This document shows, piece by piece, positions 8,157 to 15,901 of a stretch of DNA of 27,523 nucleotides. Position numbers and translations under genes: made by a program. Position 1 is the stretch's first letter. Each line of letters begins with the position of its first letter. The notes beneath the pieces were generated by a model that searched no databases, had not been told where the DNA came from, and saw only the letters and a list, made by a program, of their open reading frames with translations. This DNA is from Chloroflexota bacterium (GTDB lineage: Bacteria; Chloroflexota; Limnocylindria; Limnocylindrales; CSP1-4): positions 1 through 27,523 of the forward strand of contig JADGQH010000006.1 of NCBI GenBank assembly GCA_017881985.1. The letters run 5' to 3'.

Positions 8157-8162
8157 CGACCC

Positions 8163-8630
8163 ATGCCCGATCGAGATCCCGGCGACGTACGGCCGCGGCG
8201 GCTGCTGGCGCACGCCCCGTCCGATCGGTATGCGGCGAGCCAGCCGGCGAAGGCCGGCGACCGGGCATCAGGCGGCCCCGGAACTGCCATCCTGCTGGGC
8301 CTCCTCGCCGCAGCGGTCGGGGCCGCCGTCCACGTGGCGATCGCGGTCCTCTTCCTGGCGACGGGCGGGCTGCTCGTGGTCGCCGCCACGCTCGGGTTCG
8401 TGGTCGGCGCCGGCGTCCGATACGGGGCCGGCTCGCGAATGCGAACCGGCGCGCGGCGCGGCCTCGGGATCGGCCTCGCGGTGGTGGCCGTCGCGGCGGC
8501 GTTCGCCGCCAACTGGGGCCTCTCGGGCGCGTATCTCGGCCCGATCGACTACCTGGACCAGGTCTACGGGCTGCTGATCCCGCTGCAGGTCGTGGCTGCG
8601 GCCGCCGGCGCGTTCGCCGGGACCCGCTAG
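8163..8630 (+). CDS. Hypothetical four-TM membrane protein
   Basis: A 155-residue protein with a polar, Arg-rich N-terminus (about 1-38) and four hydrophobic segments, the first two nearly continuous: GTAILLGLLAAAVGAAVHVAI, LLVVAATLGFVVGAGVRYG, GIGLAVVAVAAAFAANWGL and YGLLIPLQVVAAAAGAFAG. A GSRMRTGARRG loop between segments 2 and 3 is positively charged, suggesting a cytoplasmic face. I do not recognise a family. The frame is open far upstream, but that part is antisense to the helical protein and DUF433 genes. ATG 8163 is chosen for its leaderless promoter. A GNAT gene follows 18 bases later with its own strong SD. Confidence 0.75.
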   Translation: MPDRDPGDVRPRRLLAHAPSDRYAASQPAKAGDRASGGPGTAILLGLLAAAVGAAVHVAIAVLFLATGGLLVVAATLGFVVGAGVRYGAGSRMRTGARRGLGIGLAVVAVAAAFAANWGLSGAYLGPIDYLDQVYGLLIPLQVVAAAAGAFAGTR

Positions 8631-8648
8631 CAAAGGAGGCGTTACCCC

Positions 8649-9206
8649 ATGCCCGGCTTCCCGACCTTCGACCACTGGTTCCCGCCGGACCAGCCCCCCG
8701 AGCGACGGCCGGCGCCCGTCTACGCGCTGCGCCATCCGAGCGAGGACGACCTCGCCGCGCTCCACGGTCGTCTCGAAGACTGGGTCGATGAAGCCGGGGC
8801 GGCCGGCCCGGGCCGCGCCTGGACGCGCCACGTCGCGGGCACCTCGTGGCTTGCCGAGGCCGAGCCGGAAGGGCGTCCGCTGGGCGTCCTCCTGGGGTTC
8901 GCCTCCCCCGATCACCCCGAGGAGGCGGTGATCCAGCGGATCGCCGTCGACCCGGAGTTCCGGCGCCGCGGGATCGGGCGGGCACTGGTCGAGCGCTTCA
9001 CCCTCGAGCGGGCGCAGGCCGGTGCGACACGCATGACCGCCGCCTGCCGACCCGACGACCGGCTGGCGCTCGCGTTCTTCGGTTCCCTCGGGTTCGCGCC
9101 CAATGCCGGGCCCGGCAGCCGGAAGCTCTACGGCGTGCCGGCCTTCGAGAGCTGGGACGGCCCGGGAGAGGACCGCGTGCTGCTCGAGCGGCAGATCAGC
9201 CCGTAG
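8649..9206 (+). CDS. GNAT family N-acetyltransferase
   Basis: A 185-residue acetyltransferase. The GNAT core is visible at about 96-150: IQRIAVDPEFRRRGIGRALV (acetyl-CoA loop) and ALAFFGSLGFAP (last conserved block). The ~60 residues before the core, beginning PGFPTFDHWFPPDQPP, are not typical of minimal GNATs and may contribute to substrate binding. Substrate unknown. The ATG is set by a strong SD, AAAGGAGG at 8632-8639, 9 bases upstream. The last 11 bases overlap the 3' end of the convergent DUF885 gene. It could be co-transcribed with the membrane protein before it. Confidence 0.88.
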   Translation: MPGFPTFDHWFPPDQPPERRPAPVYALRHPSEDDLAALHGRLEDWVDEAGAAGPGRAWTRHVAGTSWLAEAEPEGRPLGVLLGFASPDHPEEAVIQRIAVDPEFRRRGIGRALVERFTLERAQAGATRMTAACRPDDRLALAFFGSLGFAPNAGPGSRKLYGVPAFESWDGPGEDRVLLERQISP

Positions 9207-10449
9207 CCGTCGACTCCGCGATCTCGGCGAGGATCGCACCCGGCGTCAGCTGCTCGGTCAGGAGGCGTCGGAAGCGTCCCGCCTGGTCGGCCGGCGGAAC
9301 CCGCTCGAGCCAGCGGGACAGGAGGCGCTCGCCCTCGAAGTAGACGAAGACGTACGTGCGCCAGAGTGGGTGGTCGATGAACTCGAGCCGCTTGGCCGCC
9401 CGGTCGGGGGTGGTCAGCAGGTATCGCTCAAGGTAGGCGATGACCTCCTCCCGAGTGGCCCCGTCGGCATGCCGGAGGAGCGCCGCGTTCCCGCGAACGC
9501 CGCCGAGGGCCGCCGTCGCACGAGTGATCGCCACCTGGACCGCGGCGGCTCCGCGGGCGGCGGCCGGGTCTCGGGCCACCTCCAGGCCGGCGAGCCGGTA
9601 GACCTCGACCAGCAGGTCCGCCTCGTCGGCTGTCGGGACGGCGAACCGACGACCCAGGTCGGCGAGCCCTTCGGACAGGAGGCATTCCGGCGCGTTGATG
9701 CAGAGGACCGACGCCTCGAGGCGGCCGGCCGTCGCGACGAGGTGCGCCTCGTGCCAGGAGTGCTCCAGGTGGTGGCCCGGGTATGTCTCGTGGGGGAGGA
9801 CGCTCAACAGGTCGGCGGCACGGGTCGGCAGGTCGGTGTTGATCTCGACCCGGCTTCGCAGGCCTCCGTCGTACCAGTTGTAGCCCGACCATGGCTGATC
9901 GCGGACGAGCGAGACCGTCAGATTCTCGCCGTCCGGCAGGCCGAACAGCGTGCGAGCGCGCTCCCGGAAGCCTGGCAGCAGCGCGTCGATCACGACCCGC
10001 AGCCGATCCGGCGGGATCGTGAAGCGGGCGTCCCAGGAGACCGTCCGCTCGGCGAGCGTTCCCGCGCCGGGGAGCAGGCGCGCGAGGTCCGCGGCGGCGG
10101 CCGCGAAGACCGCCTCGTCGATCCGCTCGGGGGTGAGGTCGAAGCACGCACTCACGTGGTCGACGTACGGCAGGCCGTCTCCCTCGAGGGCCCGCGCCTG
10201 CGTCTCCAGCGCCACGAGCTGGGCGGTGAGCCAGCGGCGGCGGTCCGGCTCGACGACCCCGGCATCGACCCGGGCGCAGAGCTCCACGGCGTCCTCTCGC
10301 AGGCGCGACGGCGGGCGCGGCCCCTCGGCGTCGACCTGCGCTCGGAGCGCGGCTGGGCCGAAGTAGCCGTCCACGAGGCCGGGGACCAGGCGGTCGAGCC
10401 GGAGGACGAGGAGCAGGTAGTCGCGGGCGATGGGATCGGGGGCGATCAT
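9196..10449 (-). CDS. DUF885-like putative zinc metallopeptidase
   Basis: A 417-residue protein, mainly helical, with HETYPGHHLEH at 220-230. This matches the HExxPGHH signature of DUF885 proteins, thought to be zinc peptidases of the gluzincin type. A second conserved block, LSEGLADLG around 258-266, supplies an acidic residue (E260) in the place of the family's EGWA motif. No signal peptide is seen, so it is probably cytoplasmic; many DUF885 relatives are exported. The start ATG 10449 lacks a clear SD. It sits 35 bases after the 203-residue hypothetical on the same strand, downstream of pabB-pabC, possibly one long transcript. Substrate unknown. Confidence 0.82.
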   Translation of the reverse strand: MIAPDPIARDYLLLVLRLDRLVPGLVDGYFGPAALRAQVDAEGPRPPSRLREDAVELCARVDAGVVEPDRRRWLTAQLVALETQARALEGDGLPYVDHVSACFDLTPERIDEAVFAAAAADLARLLPGAGTLAERTVSWDARFTIPPDRLRVVIDALLPGFRERARTLFGLPDGENLTVSLVRDQPWSGYNWYDGGLRSRVEINTDLPTRAADLLSVLPHETYPGHHLEHSWHEAHLVATAGRLEASVLCINAPECLLSEGLADLGRRFAVPTADEADLLVEVYRLAGLEVARDPAAARGAAAVQVAITRATAALGGVRGNAALLRHADGATREEVIAYLERYLLTTPDRAAKRLEFIDHPLWRTYVFVYFEGERLLSRWLERVPPADQAGRFRRLLTEQLTPGAILAEIAESTATG

Positions 10450-10484
10450 CGTGCGCCGCCGGTGATCATTGTTCGCCCGGCCGT

Positions 10485-11096
10485 TCAGCGCTGCATCCGC
10501 GGCGGTCGCGGTGCGCGCGGAGCGTCGTGATCAGCGTGGAGCGAAGCCTGCTCGCGAGCCAGCCGGACGCGTTCGGCCAGGTCGTCCGCCTCGGACGGGA
10601 GCCCGAATCGGCCGCGCCGGGGGCCGACGCCGTCGACGACACCGCGAGCCTCGCCGGCACCCTCGGCATTGCCGGCATCGTTCCGGTCGGCGGCATCGTT
10701 CGGGTCGGCTCCTCCCTCGGGCGAGCCCGGATCGAGACGCGGCTCGGCGGACGCCCGACCGATCCCGATCCCGCCCGTCTCGCCCCGGAAGGGCATCCCC
10801 TGCCGCTCCACGGCATCGAGGCTCATCCGGAGCGCGCTCGTCTTCTGTCCGGCGACGTCGCGGACCTCGGCCGCCTCCTCGTCCGGCGTGAGCGGCCGGC
10901 CGCGCACGATCCCCTTCGGCTTGCCCACCATCAGCCACGCCAGGTGGTAGCGGTCCATGCTCCCCCACGCCGCCTCGAGCAGCTCATCCGAGCGCTGCAG
11001 CCAGTCACGGAGCGCCGGCAGGGACGGCGCGGCGTCGAGCCCCTCGCCCTCGGCGATCAGCGCCCTCGTGCGATCGATCAGCTCCTTGCGAGTCAT
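10485..11096 (-). CDS. Hypothetical protein
   Basis: A 203-residue protein with no family I can name. Residues 1-105 look folded: MTRKELIDRTRALIAEGEGL, LRDWLQRSDELLEAAWGSM and YHLAWLMVGKPKGIVRGRPL, then LTPDEEAAEVRDVAGQK. The C-terminal ~100 residues are rich in Gly, Asp, Asn, Ala and Arg and look disordered, ending in a basic tail (APRPPRMQR). The start ATG 11096 is supported by a TACACT hexamer 6 bases upstream, suggesting its own leaderless promoter. Genes on both sides run the same way: pabC ends 109 bases before it and DUF885 starts 35 bases after. Function unknown. Confidence 0.7.
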   Translation of the reverse strand: MTRKELIDRTRALIAEGEGLDAAPSLPALRDWLQRSDELLEAAWGSMDRYHLAWLMVGKPKGIVRGRPLTPDEEAAEVRDVAGQKTSALRMSLDAVERQGMPFRGETGGIGIGRASAEPRLDPGSPEGGADPNDAADRNDAGNAEGAGEARGVVDGVGPRRGRFGLPSEADDLAERVRLAREQASLHADHDAPRAPRPPRMQR

Positions 11097-11102
11097 TGGC
11101 GG

Positions 11103-11108
11103 AGTGTA
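11103..11108 (-). promoter_or_regulatory. -10 element (TACACT) for a leaderless mRNA
   Basis: Minus-strand TACACT ends 6 bases before ATG 11096 with no SD between. It indicates a promoter for the hypothetical gene in the 109-base gap after pabC. Confidence 0.38.
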
Positions 11109-11205
11109 TGACGCGAGCCCCGCCGGGCTGTCCGCTCCGGCCTCGGCCGCCCGGCCGGGAGCTTGGGCTTCGGTCGCGGAGCCGCCGGCAGCGGTGGCAT
11201 CCGTG

Positions 11206-12114
11206 TCATCCGCCGGACTGGGCCACGATCCACGCCTCGCGTGCATCTCGCAGCCGGCGCGCCCACGCGCCGGGGCGGCCGTCCCCGATCGACCGTCCGT
11301 CGACCTCGACCAACGGCACGATGCCCGCCACCGACGAGCAGAGGATCGCCTCGTCGGCGCCGAGAAGCTCCTCGAGACCGAACGCGGCCTCGCCCGCGGC
11401 AAGTCCGACGGCTGCTGCGCCGTCCGCGCCCAGCAGCCAGTCGCGCGTCGTGCCCGCAAGCACGCCTGTCGCGAGGGGCGGCGTCCGGAGCGCATCCCCG
11501 ATGACGAGGGCGAGGCTCGCCGTGGTCGCCTCGGCGACGTGCCCGTCGAGGGTGAGGGAGATCGCGTCGTCGGCGCCGGCGCGGTCCGCCTCGAGCTTCG
11601 TCCAGACGTAGTCGGCGCGCGAGACCGTCTTCACGCCGGCGAGTGGGCTCGCCGGGTCGCGTCGGGCGGTCGACACGATCGCCCGGACACCGCGCTCGAG
11701 GAGCGCTGCCGGGACGCCCGGATTCGGCCAGGCCTGCACGACAAGCGTCGCACGGAGGTCGCGCCAGCCGGCCGGCAGGAGCCCGCGGGACGCGGGCGCA
11801 CCGCGTGAGACGGTGATCCGGACCGCGGCATCCGCGGGCGCGTTGACGGCGACCGTCGCCGTGATCGCGGCGGCCACGTCCGCATCCGACCACGGGAGCG
11901 GGATCTCCAGCGTCGCGAGCCCCGCGCGCAGCCGTCGAAGGTGGCCGTCCAGCTCGATCGGCACGCCGCGACGAACGCGCAGCGTCTCGAAGACGCCGTC
12001 GCCCAGCTGGAACGCACGGTCTGCCACGGGAACGGCCGGCGCGTCGGCAGGCTGCAGGCGACCGTCCACCCAGACGACGGGTCCGGCGCCCGCAGGGTCG
12101 TGGCTCTCGTTCAC
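11206..12114 (-). CDS. pabC: Class IV aminotransferase, probable aminodeoxychorismate lyase (PabC)
   Basis: A 302-residue fold-type IV PLP enzyme. With pabB directly upstream it should convert 4-amino-4-deoxychorismate to p-aminobenzoate plus pyruvate for folate synthesis. Landmarks: DRAFQLGDGVFETLRV near residue 30, the PLP-binding lysine in GVKTVSRADY (K162), EATTASLALVIGDALRTPPL, GVLAGTTRDWLL, and LCSSVAGIVPLVEVDGRSIG near the C-terminus. GTG 12114 overlaps the pabB stop by 4 bases (GTGA), typical translational coupling, and makes a far better N-terminus than the open frame continuing upstream. A branched-chain or D-amino acid aminotransferase is the alternative by sequence alone; the context favours PabC. 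Confidence 0.88.
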   Translation of the reverse strand: MNESHDPAGAGPVVWVDGRLQPADAPAVPVADRAFQLGDGVFETLRVRRGVPIELDGHLRRLRAGLATLEIPLPWSDADVAAAITATVAVNAPADAAVRITVSRGAPASRGLLPAGWRDLRATLVVQAWPNPGVPAALLERGVRAIVSTARRDPASPLAGVKTVSRADYVWTKLEADRAGADDAISLTLDGHVAEATTASLALVIGDALRTPPLATGVLAGTTRDWLLGADGAAAVGLAAGEAAFGLEELLGADEAILCSSVAGIVPLVEVDGRSIGDGRPGAWARRLRDAREAWIVAQSGG

Positions 12115-13616
12115 GGCTGCTCCTCTCCGACCACCCGCCCGCCGATCGCGCGGAGCGGGCCACGCGCCTTCGTCCGGGTCTCCTCCCATTCCGCCGCGAC
12201 GTCGCTGCGCCACGTGATCCCGCCGCCGACGTGGAAGGTCAGGCGCAGCCCATCGGCCACGAACGTGCGGATCAGGATCGACGATCCCATCGCGCCCGCT
12301 GCATCGACCCAGAGGGCAGCGCCGCAGTATGGACCGCGCCGAACCGGCTCGAGCGCCTCGATCAGCTCCATTGCGCGGATCTTCGGAGCCCCGGTGATCG
12401 AGCCGCCCGGGAAGGTGGCAGCCAGGAGGTCGAACGCGTCGCGGCCCGGTGCCAGTCGGCCGGCGATCGTGGAGACGAGATGCTGCACGCTCGAGGTCCG
12501 CTCCAGGCGCCAGAGCCGCGGGGCGCGGACGCTCCCCGGCTGGCAGACGCGGCCGAGGTCGTTGCGCAGGACGTCCACGATCATCGTGTTCTCCGCCCGG
12601 TCCTTGCCGCTCGCCAGGAGCTCGGCGGCGAGGGCGCGATCCTCCGCCCGGGTTCGGCCCCTCGGCCGCGTGCCCTTGATGGGGTCGGCCCGCACGGCGC
12701 CCGCGGCGTCCAGCGACACGAAAGGCTCCGGCGATGCCGACACGATCGCCCGGCGTCCGCCGGACCCGCGAGGGCCGTGACGAGCATCAGCCCCGCCGGT
12801 CGTCCGGGCGCCGAGGTCGAGATACGCGGCGAAGGTCGCGGGCTCGCCCGCCCGCAGGCGCCGGTAGATCACCCACGGGTCGCCGTCGAACCGGGCGGCC
12901 AGGCGGCGCGCGAGGTTCGCCTGGTAAAGCTCGCCGGCCGCGATCGCGCCCCGAACGGCTTCCACGCCGCGGTCCCAGGCCGTCCGGTCGATCCCCGACA
13001 CGAATGCGAGGGGTGAAGGTGGCACGACCCCTGCCGCCTGTCCCGTCGGCTCGTCGGCTGCGACGCGCGTTCGCGCGATCGCCGCGGCCCGCTCCCGGAC
13101 GTCCGCGAGCGTCCGGGCCAGCCCGGCCGCGTCGGCGTCGACGGCACGTCCCGCGATCCAGGCACGTCCGTCGCGCTGGTCCCAGACCAGCGCCCACGAA
13201 TGCAGCCCGAGCTGGAGGTCGGGCATCGCCTGGTCGTCGCTCGCCAGGCTCGGGATGGCCTCGAAGCGGCGTCCAAGGTCATAGGCAAGGTGTCCCACGA
13301 GGCCGCCCGCGAACGGGGCGGCCCCGACGGGAAGCCTGGTGTCGTCAAGGCGCCTGAGCGCCCGGCGGGCGTCGGCGAACGGGTCAGACCCGAACGAGGC
13401 ACCCACCAGGACCTCGAGCGGGTCGGCGACGAGGATCGACCAGCGTCCCGCCCGCCCGGAACGCGCGCTCTCGAGGAGACCGAGGTCCGGCAGGTCGCGA
13501 AACCCTTCGGCGGCGTCGATCGGCGCGACACCGTCGAGGACGGGAAGGCGCTCGACGATGAGCTGTGGGAGGCGGGCGGCGACCGATCGGGTCAACCCAC
13601 CTTTCCGCGTGGACAC
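12111..13616 (-). CDS. pabB: Aminodeoxychorismate synthase component I (PabB)
   Basis: A 501-residue chorismate-using enzyme that adds ammonia to chorismate, the first step to p-aminobenzoate and folate. Seen in order: GGLVGHLAYDLGRRFE, the chorismate-binding core with SPEPFVSLDAAG, PIKGTRPRGRTRAED (K314), ENTMIVDVLRNDLGRV, VQHLVSTIAGRL, and FPGGSITGAPKIRAMELIE. The PIKGT lysine is diagnostic of PabB; anthranilate synthase TrpE has PIAGT. The glutaminase partner PabA is not in the window. The frame stays open to 14234, but that part is antisense to the CoA-binding gene. GTG 13616 is chosen because GATAAT sits 6 bases upstream. TTG 13595 is a less likely alternative. pabC follows with a 4-base overlap. 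Confidence 0.93.
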   Translation of the reverse strand: MSTRKGGLTRSVAARLPQLIVERLPVLDGVAPIDAAEGFRDLPDLGLLESARSGRAGRWSILVADPLEVLVGASFGSDPFADARRALRRLDDTRLPVGAAPFAGGLVGHLAYDLGRRFEAIPSLASDDQAMPDLQLGLHSWALVWDQRDGRAWIAGRAVDADAAGLARTLADVRERAAAIARTRVAADEPTGQAAGVVPPSPLAFVSGIDRTAWDRGVEAVRGAIAAGELYQANLARRLAARFDGDPWVIYRRLRAGEPATFAAYLDLGARTTGGADARHGPRGSGGRRAIVSASPEPFVSLDAAGAVRADPIKGTRPRGRTRAEDRALAAELLASGKDRAENTMIVDVLRNDLGRVCQPGSVRAPRLWRLERTSSVQHLVSTIAGRLAPGRDAFDLLAATFPGGSITGAPKIRAMELIEALEPVRRGPYCGAALWVDAAGAMGSSILIRTFVADGLRLTFHVGGGITWRSDVAAEWEETRTKARGPLRAIGGRVVGEEQP

Positions 13617-13622
13617 GCGGGG

Positions 13623-13628
13623 ATTATC
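13623..13628 (-). promoter_or_regulatory. -10 element (GATAAT) for leaderless pabB
   Basis: Minus-strand GATAAT matches the TATAAT consensus at five of six bases and ends 6 bases before GTG 13616, with no SD between. It is the best -10 match in the window and helps fix the pabB start. No -35 match is evident. Confidence 0.5.
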
Positions 13629-13736
13629 GACATTGCGCCGGTCGGTCGGCCGCGGGCCGTTCAGCACTGGCGCGGTTCGGGCTCGGCGCCGGACCATGCC
13701 CGGGCGGAACAGTCCGCCCGAGGAGTGGAGGCGACC

Positions 13737-14210
13737 ATGGTCACGACCAGGCGGCAGATCGACGATTTCTGGGCGCTGAAGCGGCTTGCCGTCGTCGGCG
13801 TCTCGCGCGATCCCAAGCATTTCTCGAACACGATCTGGCAGGAGCTTCGCCAGCGACGCTACGAGGCCGTGCCGGTGAACCCGAACGCCACCGAGATCGA
13901 CGGACAGCGCTGCTACGCCCGCGTCCAGGACATCCAGCCGCCCGTCGATGGCGTCGTGATCATGACGCCCCCCACGGCCACGGACCAGGTCGTCCACGAC
14001 TGTTCCGAAGCCGGCGTCACGCATGTCTGGATGCACAAGGGTGCCGGCGGCGGACCCGGCGCCGTCAGCGCGGCAGCCGTTGCCTACTGCGACGCCCACG
14101 GCATCGACGTCGTGCCGGGCCATTGTCCCTACATGTTCCTGCCGGGAACGCCGTTCTTCCACGGCCTCCACGGGTTCGTGAAGAAGGTCACCGGCAGCTA
14201 CCCGAAGTGA
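13737..14210 (+). CDS. CoA-binding domain protein (YccU-like)
   Basis: A 157-residue Rossmann-fold protein of the CoA_binding_2 family. The nucleotide-binding turn is visible as LAVVGVSRDPKHFSN near residues 18-32. It is followed by AVPVNPNATEIDGQRCYARV and VDGVVIMTPP. A cysteine-containing segment near the end, VVPGHCPYMFLPG, resembles the family's conserved Cys-Pro block. Relatives bind CoA or a related nucleotide, but their role is not established. ATG 13737 is preceded by GGAGTGGAGG, a good SD. The flavodoxin-like gene starts 7 bases after its stop, and the P1 peptidase follows 15 bases after that, so the three form an operon. It diverges from pabB. Confidence 0.88.
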   Translation: MVTTRRQIDDFWALKRLAVVGVSRDPKHFSNTIWQELRQRRYEAVPVNPNATEIDGQRCYARVQDIQPPVDGVVIMTPPTATDQVVHDCSEAGVTHVWMHKGAGGGPGAVSAAAVAYCDAHGIDVVPGHCPYMFLPGTPFFHGLHGFVKKVTGSYPK

Positions 14211-14217
14211 TCGCGGC

Positions 14218-14643
14218 ATGAAGCGCGCGGTCATCGTCTACCGCAGTCGGACGGGCACGACGCGGCGGCTCGCCGAGGAGATCGGCCGGTTCCTCGCGAG
14301 CCGCGACATCGAGCCTCGCGTCGTCTCCGTCGGTGACTGCGACGTCAAGGCCCTGAGCGACGTCGACTTCCTGCTCCTCGGGTGCTGGACGAGCGGCCTG
14401 ATGATCGTGCGGCAGCACCCCGACCAGCCGTGGATCGACTTCGCCCGGGAGATCCCGTCGACCACGGTTCCCCGGGTGGGGCTGTTCACGACCTACAAGC
14501 TCGCGACCGGTAGCATGTTCGCGCAGATGCGCGGGCATCTCGCCGGTCGCCTGCCGGCCCCCAGGCTGGAGCTGAAGTCGCGGTCCGATACGCTGTCGGA
14601 GCCCAATCGTCGCGCGCTCGAGCGGTTCGTCGCGGGAACATAG
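14218..14643 (+). CDS. Flavodoxin-like protein
   Basis: A 141-residue protein with a flavodoxin fold. The first strand and FMN phosphate loop are visible as VIVYRSRTGTTRRLAEEIG (about 5-23), with the second conserved turn at LLLGCWTSGLMIV. It probably binds FMN and carries electrons or senses redox state; its partner is unknown. It lacks the acidic surface common in classic flavodoxins. It lies 7 bases after the CoA-binding gene and 15 bases before the peptidase gene, in an apparent three-gene operon. It differs in sequence from the HemG-like flavodoxin at 16494. Confidence 0.82.
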   Translation: MKRAVIVYRSRTGTTRRLAEEIGRFLASRDIEPRVVSVGDCDVKALSDVDFLLLGCWTSGLMIVRQHPDQPWIDFAREIPSTTVPRVGLFTTYKLATGSMFAQMRGHLAGRLPAPRLELKSRSDTLSEPNRRALERFVAGT

Positions 14644-14658
14644 CGGGGGAGTCAGCCA

Positions 14659-15825
14659 GTGCGCGCACGCGACCACGGAATCGTCCTCGGGCGGCTCGGG
14701 CCCGGCCCGCACAACGCGATCACGGACATCCCCGGCGTGCGCGTCGGCCACACCACGCTCATCGGTGGTGACGGGCCGCGCGTCGTCGGCAAGGGCCCGG
14801 TCCGAACGGGCGTCACCGTGGTCGTGCCGCACGATGGAGACCCGTTCGTGGAACCCGTCTTCGCGGGATGCCACCGGCTCAACGGGAATGGCGAGCTGAC
14901 GGGTCTCGAGTGGGTCCGCGAATCCGGCTTGCTGACTAGCCCGATCGCGATCACGAACACGCACTCGGTGGGCGTGGTCCGCGATGCGCTCATCGCCCAT
15001 GCGATCCGCCATCACCCAGCCGGCGCCGAGTTCTGGTCGCTCCCCGTCGTCGGCGAGACCTACGACGGCGTCCTCAACGATATGAACGGTTTCCACGTCC
15101 GCCCGGAGCACCTGGATTCGGCGCTGGGTGGGGCCACCTCCGGGCCTGTCGTCGAAGGCGCGGTCGGCGGCGGGACCGGGATGATCTGCCACGAGTTCAA
15201 GGGCGGGATCGGGACGTCGTCGCGGGTCGTCGCCGAGTCGGACGGCGGATGGACCGTCGGGTCGCTGGTCCAGGCCAACTACGGCAGCCGCGAGCTCCTG
15301 CGGATCGACGGGGTGCCGATCGGCGAGGCGATCCCGACGTCCGACGTGCCGAGCCCATGGGACGCGGCCATGGCCCTTGCCCGTGCGGCCGGAACGGGCG
15401 GGGCCGCGGCATCGGGGGCCGGCTCGATCATCGTGATCCTGGCCACGAACGCCCCGCTCCTCCCCCACCAGTGCCGGCGGCTGGCGCAGCGGGCCGGGCT
15501 GGGGATCGCGCGAATGGGCGGCATCGGATCGACCGGCTCGGGCGACATCTTCATCGCCTTTGCCACCGGCAACCGCGGCCTCCCAGAGGCGTCGCCGGAG
15601 CCCGACGCGCGCCGCGTGATCGACGTGCGCATGGTCGAGGACACCCGGATGACACCGCTCTTCCAGGCGGCCGTCGAGGCAACCGAGGAGGCCATCGTGA
15701 ATGCGCTCCTGACCGCCGGCAGCATGACCGGCGCCGATGGCATCACGGCCTATGGGCTCGCTGGCGAGCGCGTGGTCGAGATCATGGTCCGCCACGGGCG
15801 CGGTCCGGCGACGCGTTCGACCTGA
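14659..15825 (+). CDS. P1 family peptidase (DmpA-like)
   Basis: A 388-residue N-terminal-nucleophile aminopeptidase of the DmpA/BapA class. The precursor is expected to cut itself at a Gly-Ser bond, visible as GAGSIIVILATNAPL (around 253-267), so the exposed Ser becomes the catalytic nucleophile of the beta chain. Other landmarks: ITDIPGVRVGHTT at the start, TNTHSVGVVRDAL, GGGTGMICHEFKGG, and GIGSTGSGDIFIAFAT. Relatives release N-terminal L-, D- or beta-amino acids from small peptides or amides; the preference here is unknown. GTG 14659 is preceded by GGGGGAG about 8 bases upstream. No signal peptide is seen. Last gene of an operon with the CoA-binding and flavodoxin-like genes. Confidence 0.92.
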   Translation: MRARDHGIVLGRLGPGPHNAITDIPGVRVGHTTLIGGDGPRVVGKGPVRTGVTVVVPHDGDPFVEPVFAGCHRLNGNGELTGLEWVRESGLLTSPIAITNTHSVGVVRDALIAHAIRHHPAGAEFWSLPVVGETYDGVLNDMNGFHVRPEHLDSALGGATSGPVVEGAVGGGTGMICHEFKGGIGTSSRVVAESDGGWTVGSLVQANYGSRELLRIDGVPIGEAIPTSDVPSPWDAAMALARAAGTGGAAASGAGSIIVILATNAPLLPHQCRRLAQRAGLGIARMGGIGSTGSGDIFIAFATGNRGLPEASPEPDARRVIDVRMVEDTRMTPLFQAAVEATEEAIVNALLTAGSMTGADGITAYGLAGERVVEIMVRHGRGPATRST

Positions 15826-15892
15826 GCGGTGGCGGCGCGGCCGCGCACCCTGGCTTGCGCGTCCGGCCTGAGCGGCCGCGGCGCGCCCGCGC
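15821..15892. repeat. 26-base direct repeat, two copies, between convergent genes
   Basis: Copies at 15821-15846 and 15867-15892 match at 23 of 26 positions; both begin CCTGAGCGG. The first copy spans the P1 peptidase stop codon. Confidence 0.6.
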
Positions 15893-15897
15893 GGGCG
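15884..15897. terminator. Perfect palindrome at a convergent gene end
   Basis: CGCCCGCGCGGGCG can form a five-pair stem with a four-base loop, and sits between two converging 3' ends, 4 bases from the minus-strand stop at 15902. There is no T-tract, so a classical intrinsic terminator is not proven. Confidence 0.3.
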
Positions 15898-15901
15898 TCG
15901 A

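Noticed and set aside
9103..10530. A 475-codon plus-strand open frame opposite the DUF885 gene
   Set aside because: No recognisable motif, while the minus strand encodes HETYPGHH and other DUF885 blocks.
13617..14234. Upstream extension of the pabB frame
   Set aside because: It runs antisense to the CoA-binding gene and does not resemble PabB; a GATAAT box fixes a start at 13616.
15826..15901. Possible small RNA or tRNA in the GC-rich gap
   Set aside because: No cloverleaf, TΨC-like or anticodon arm; the sequence is explained by a direct repeat and a palindrome.
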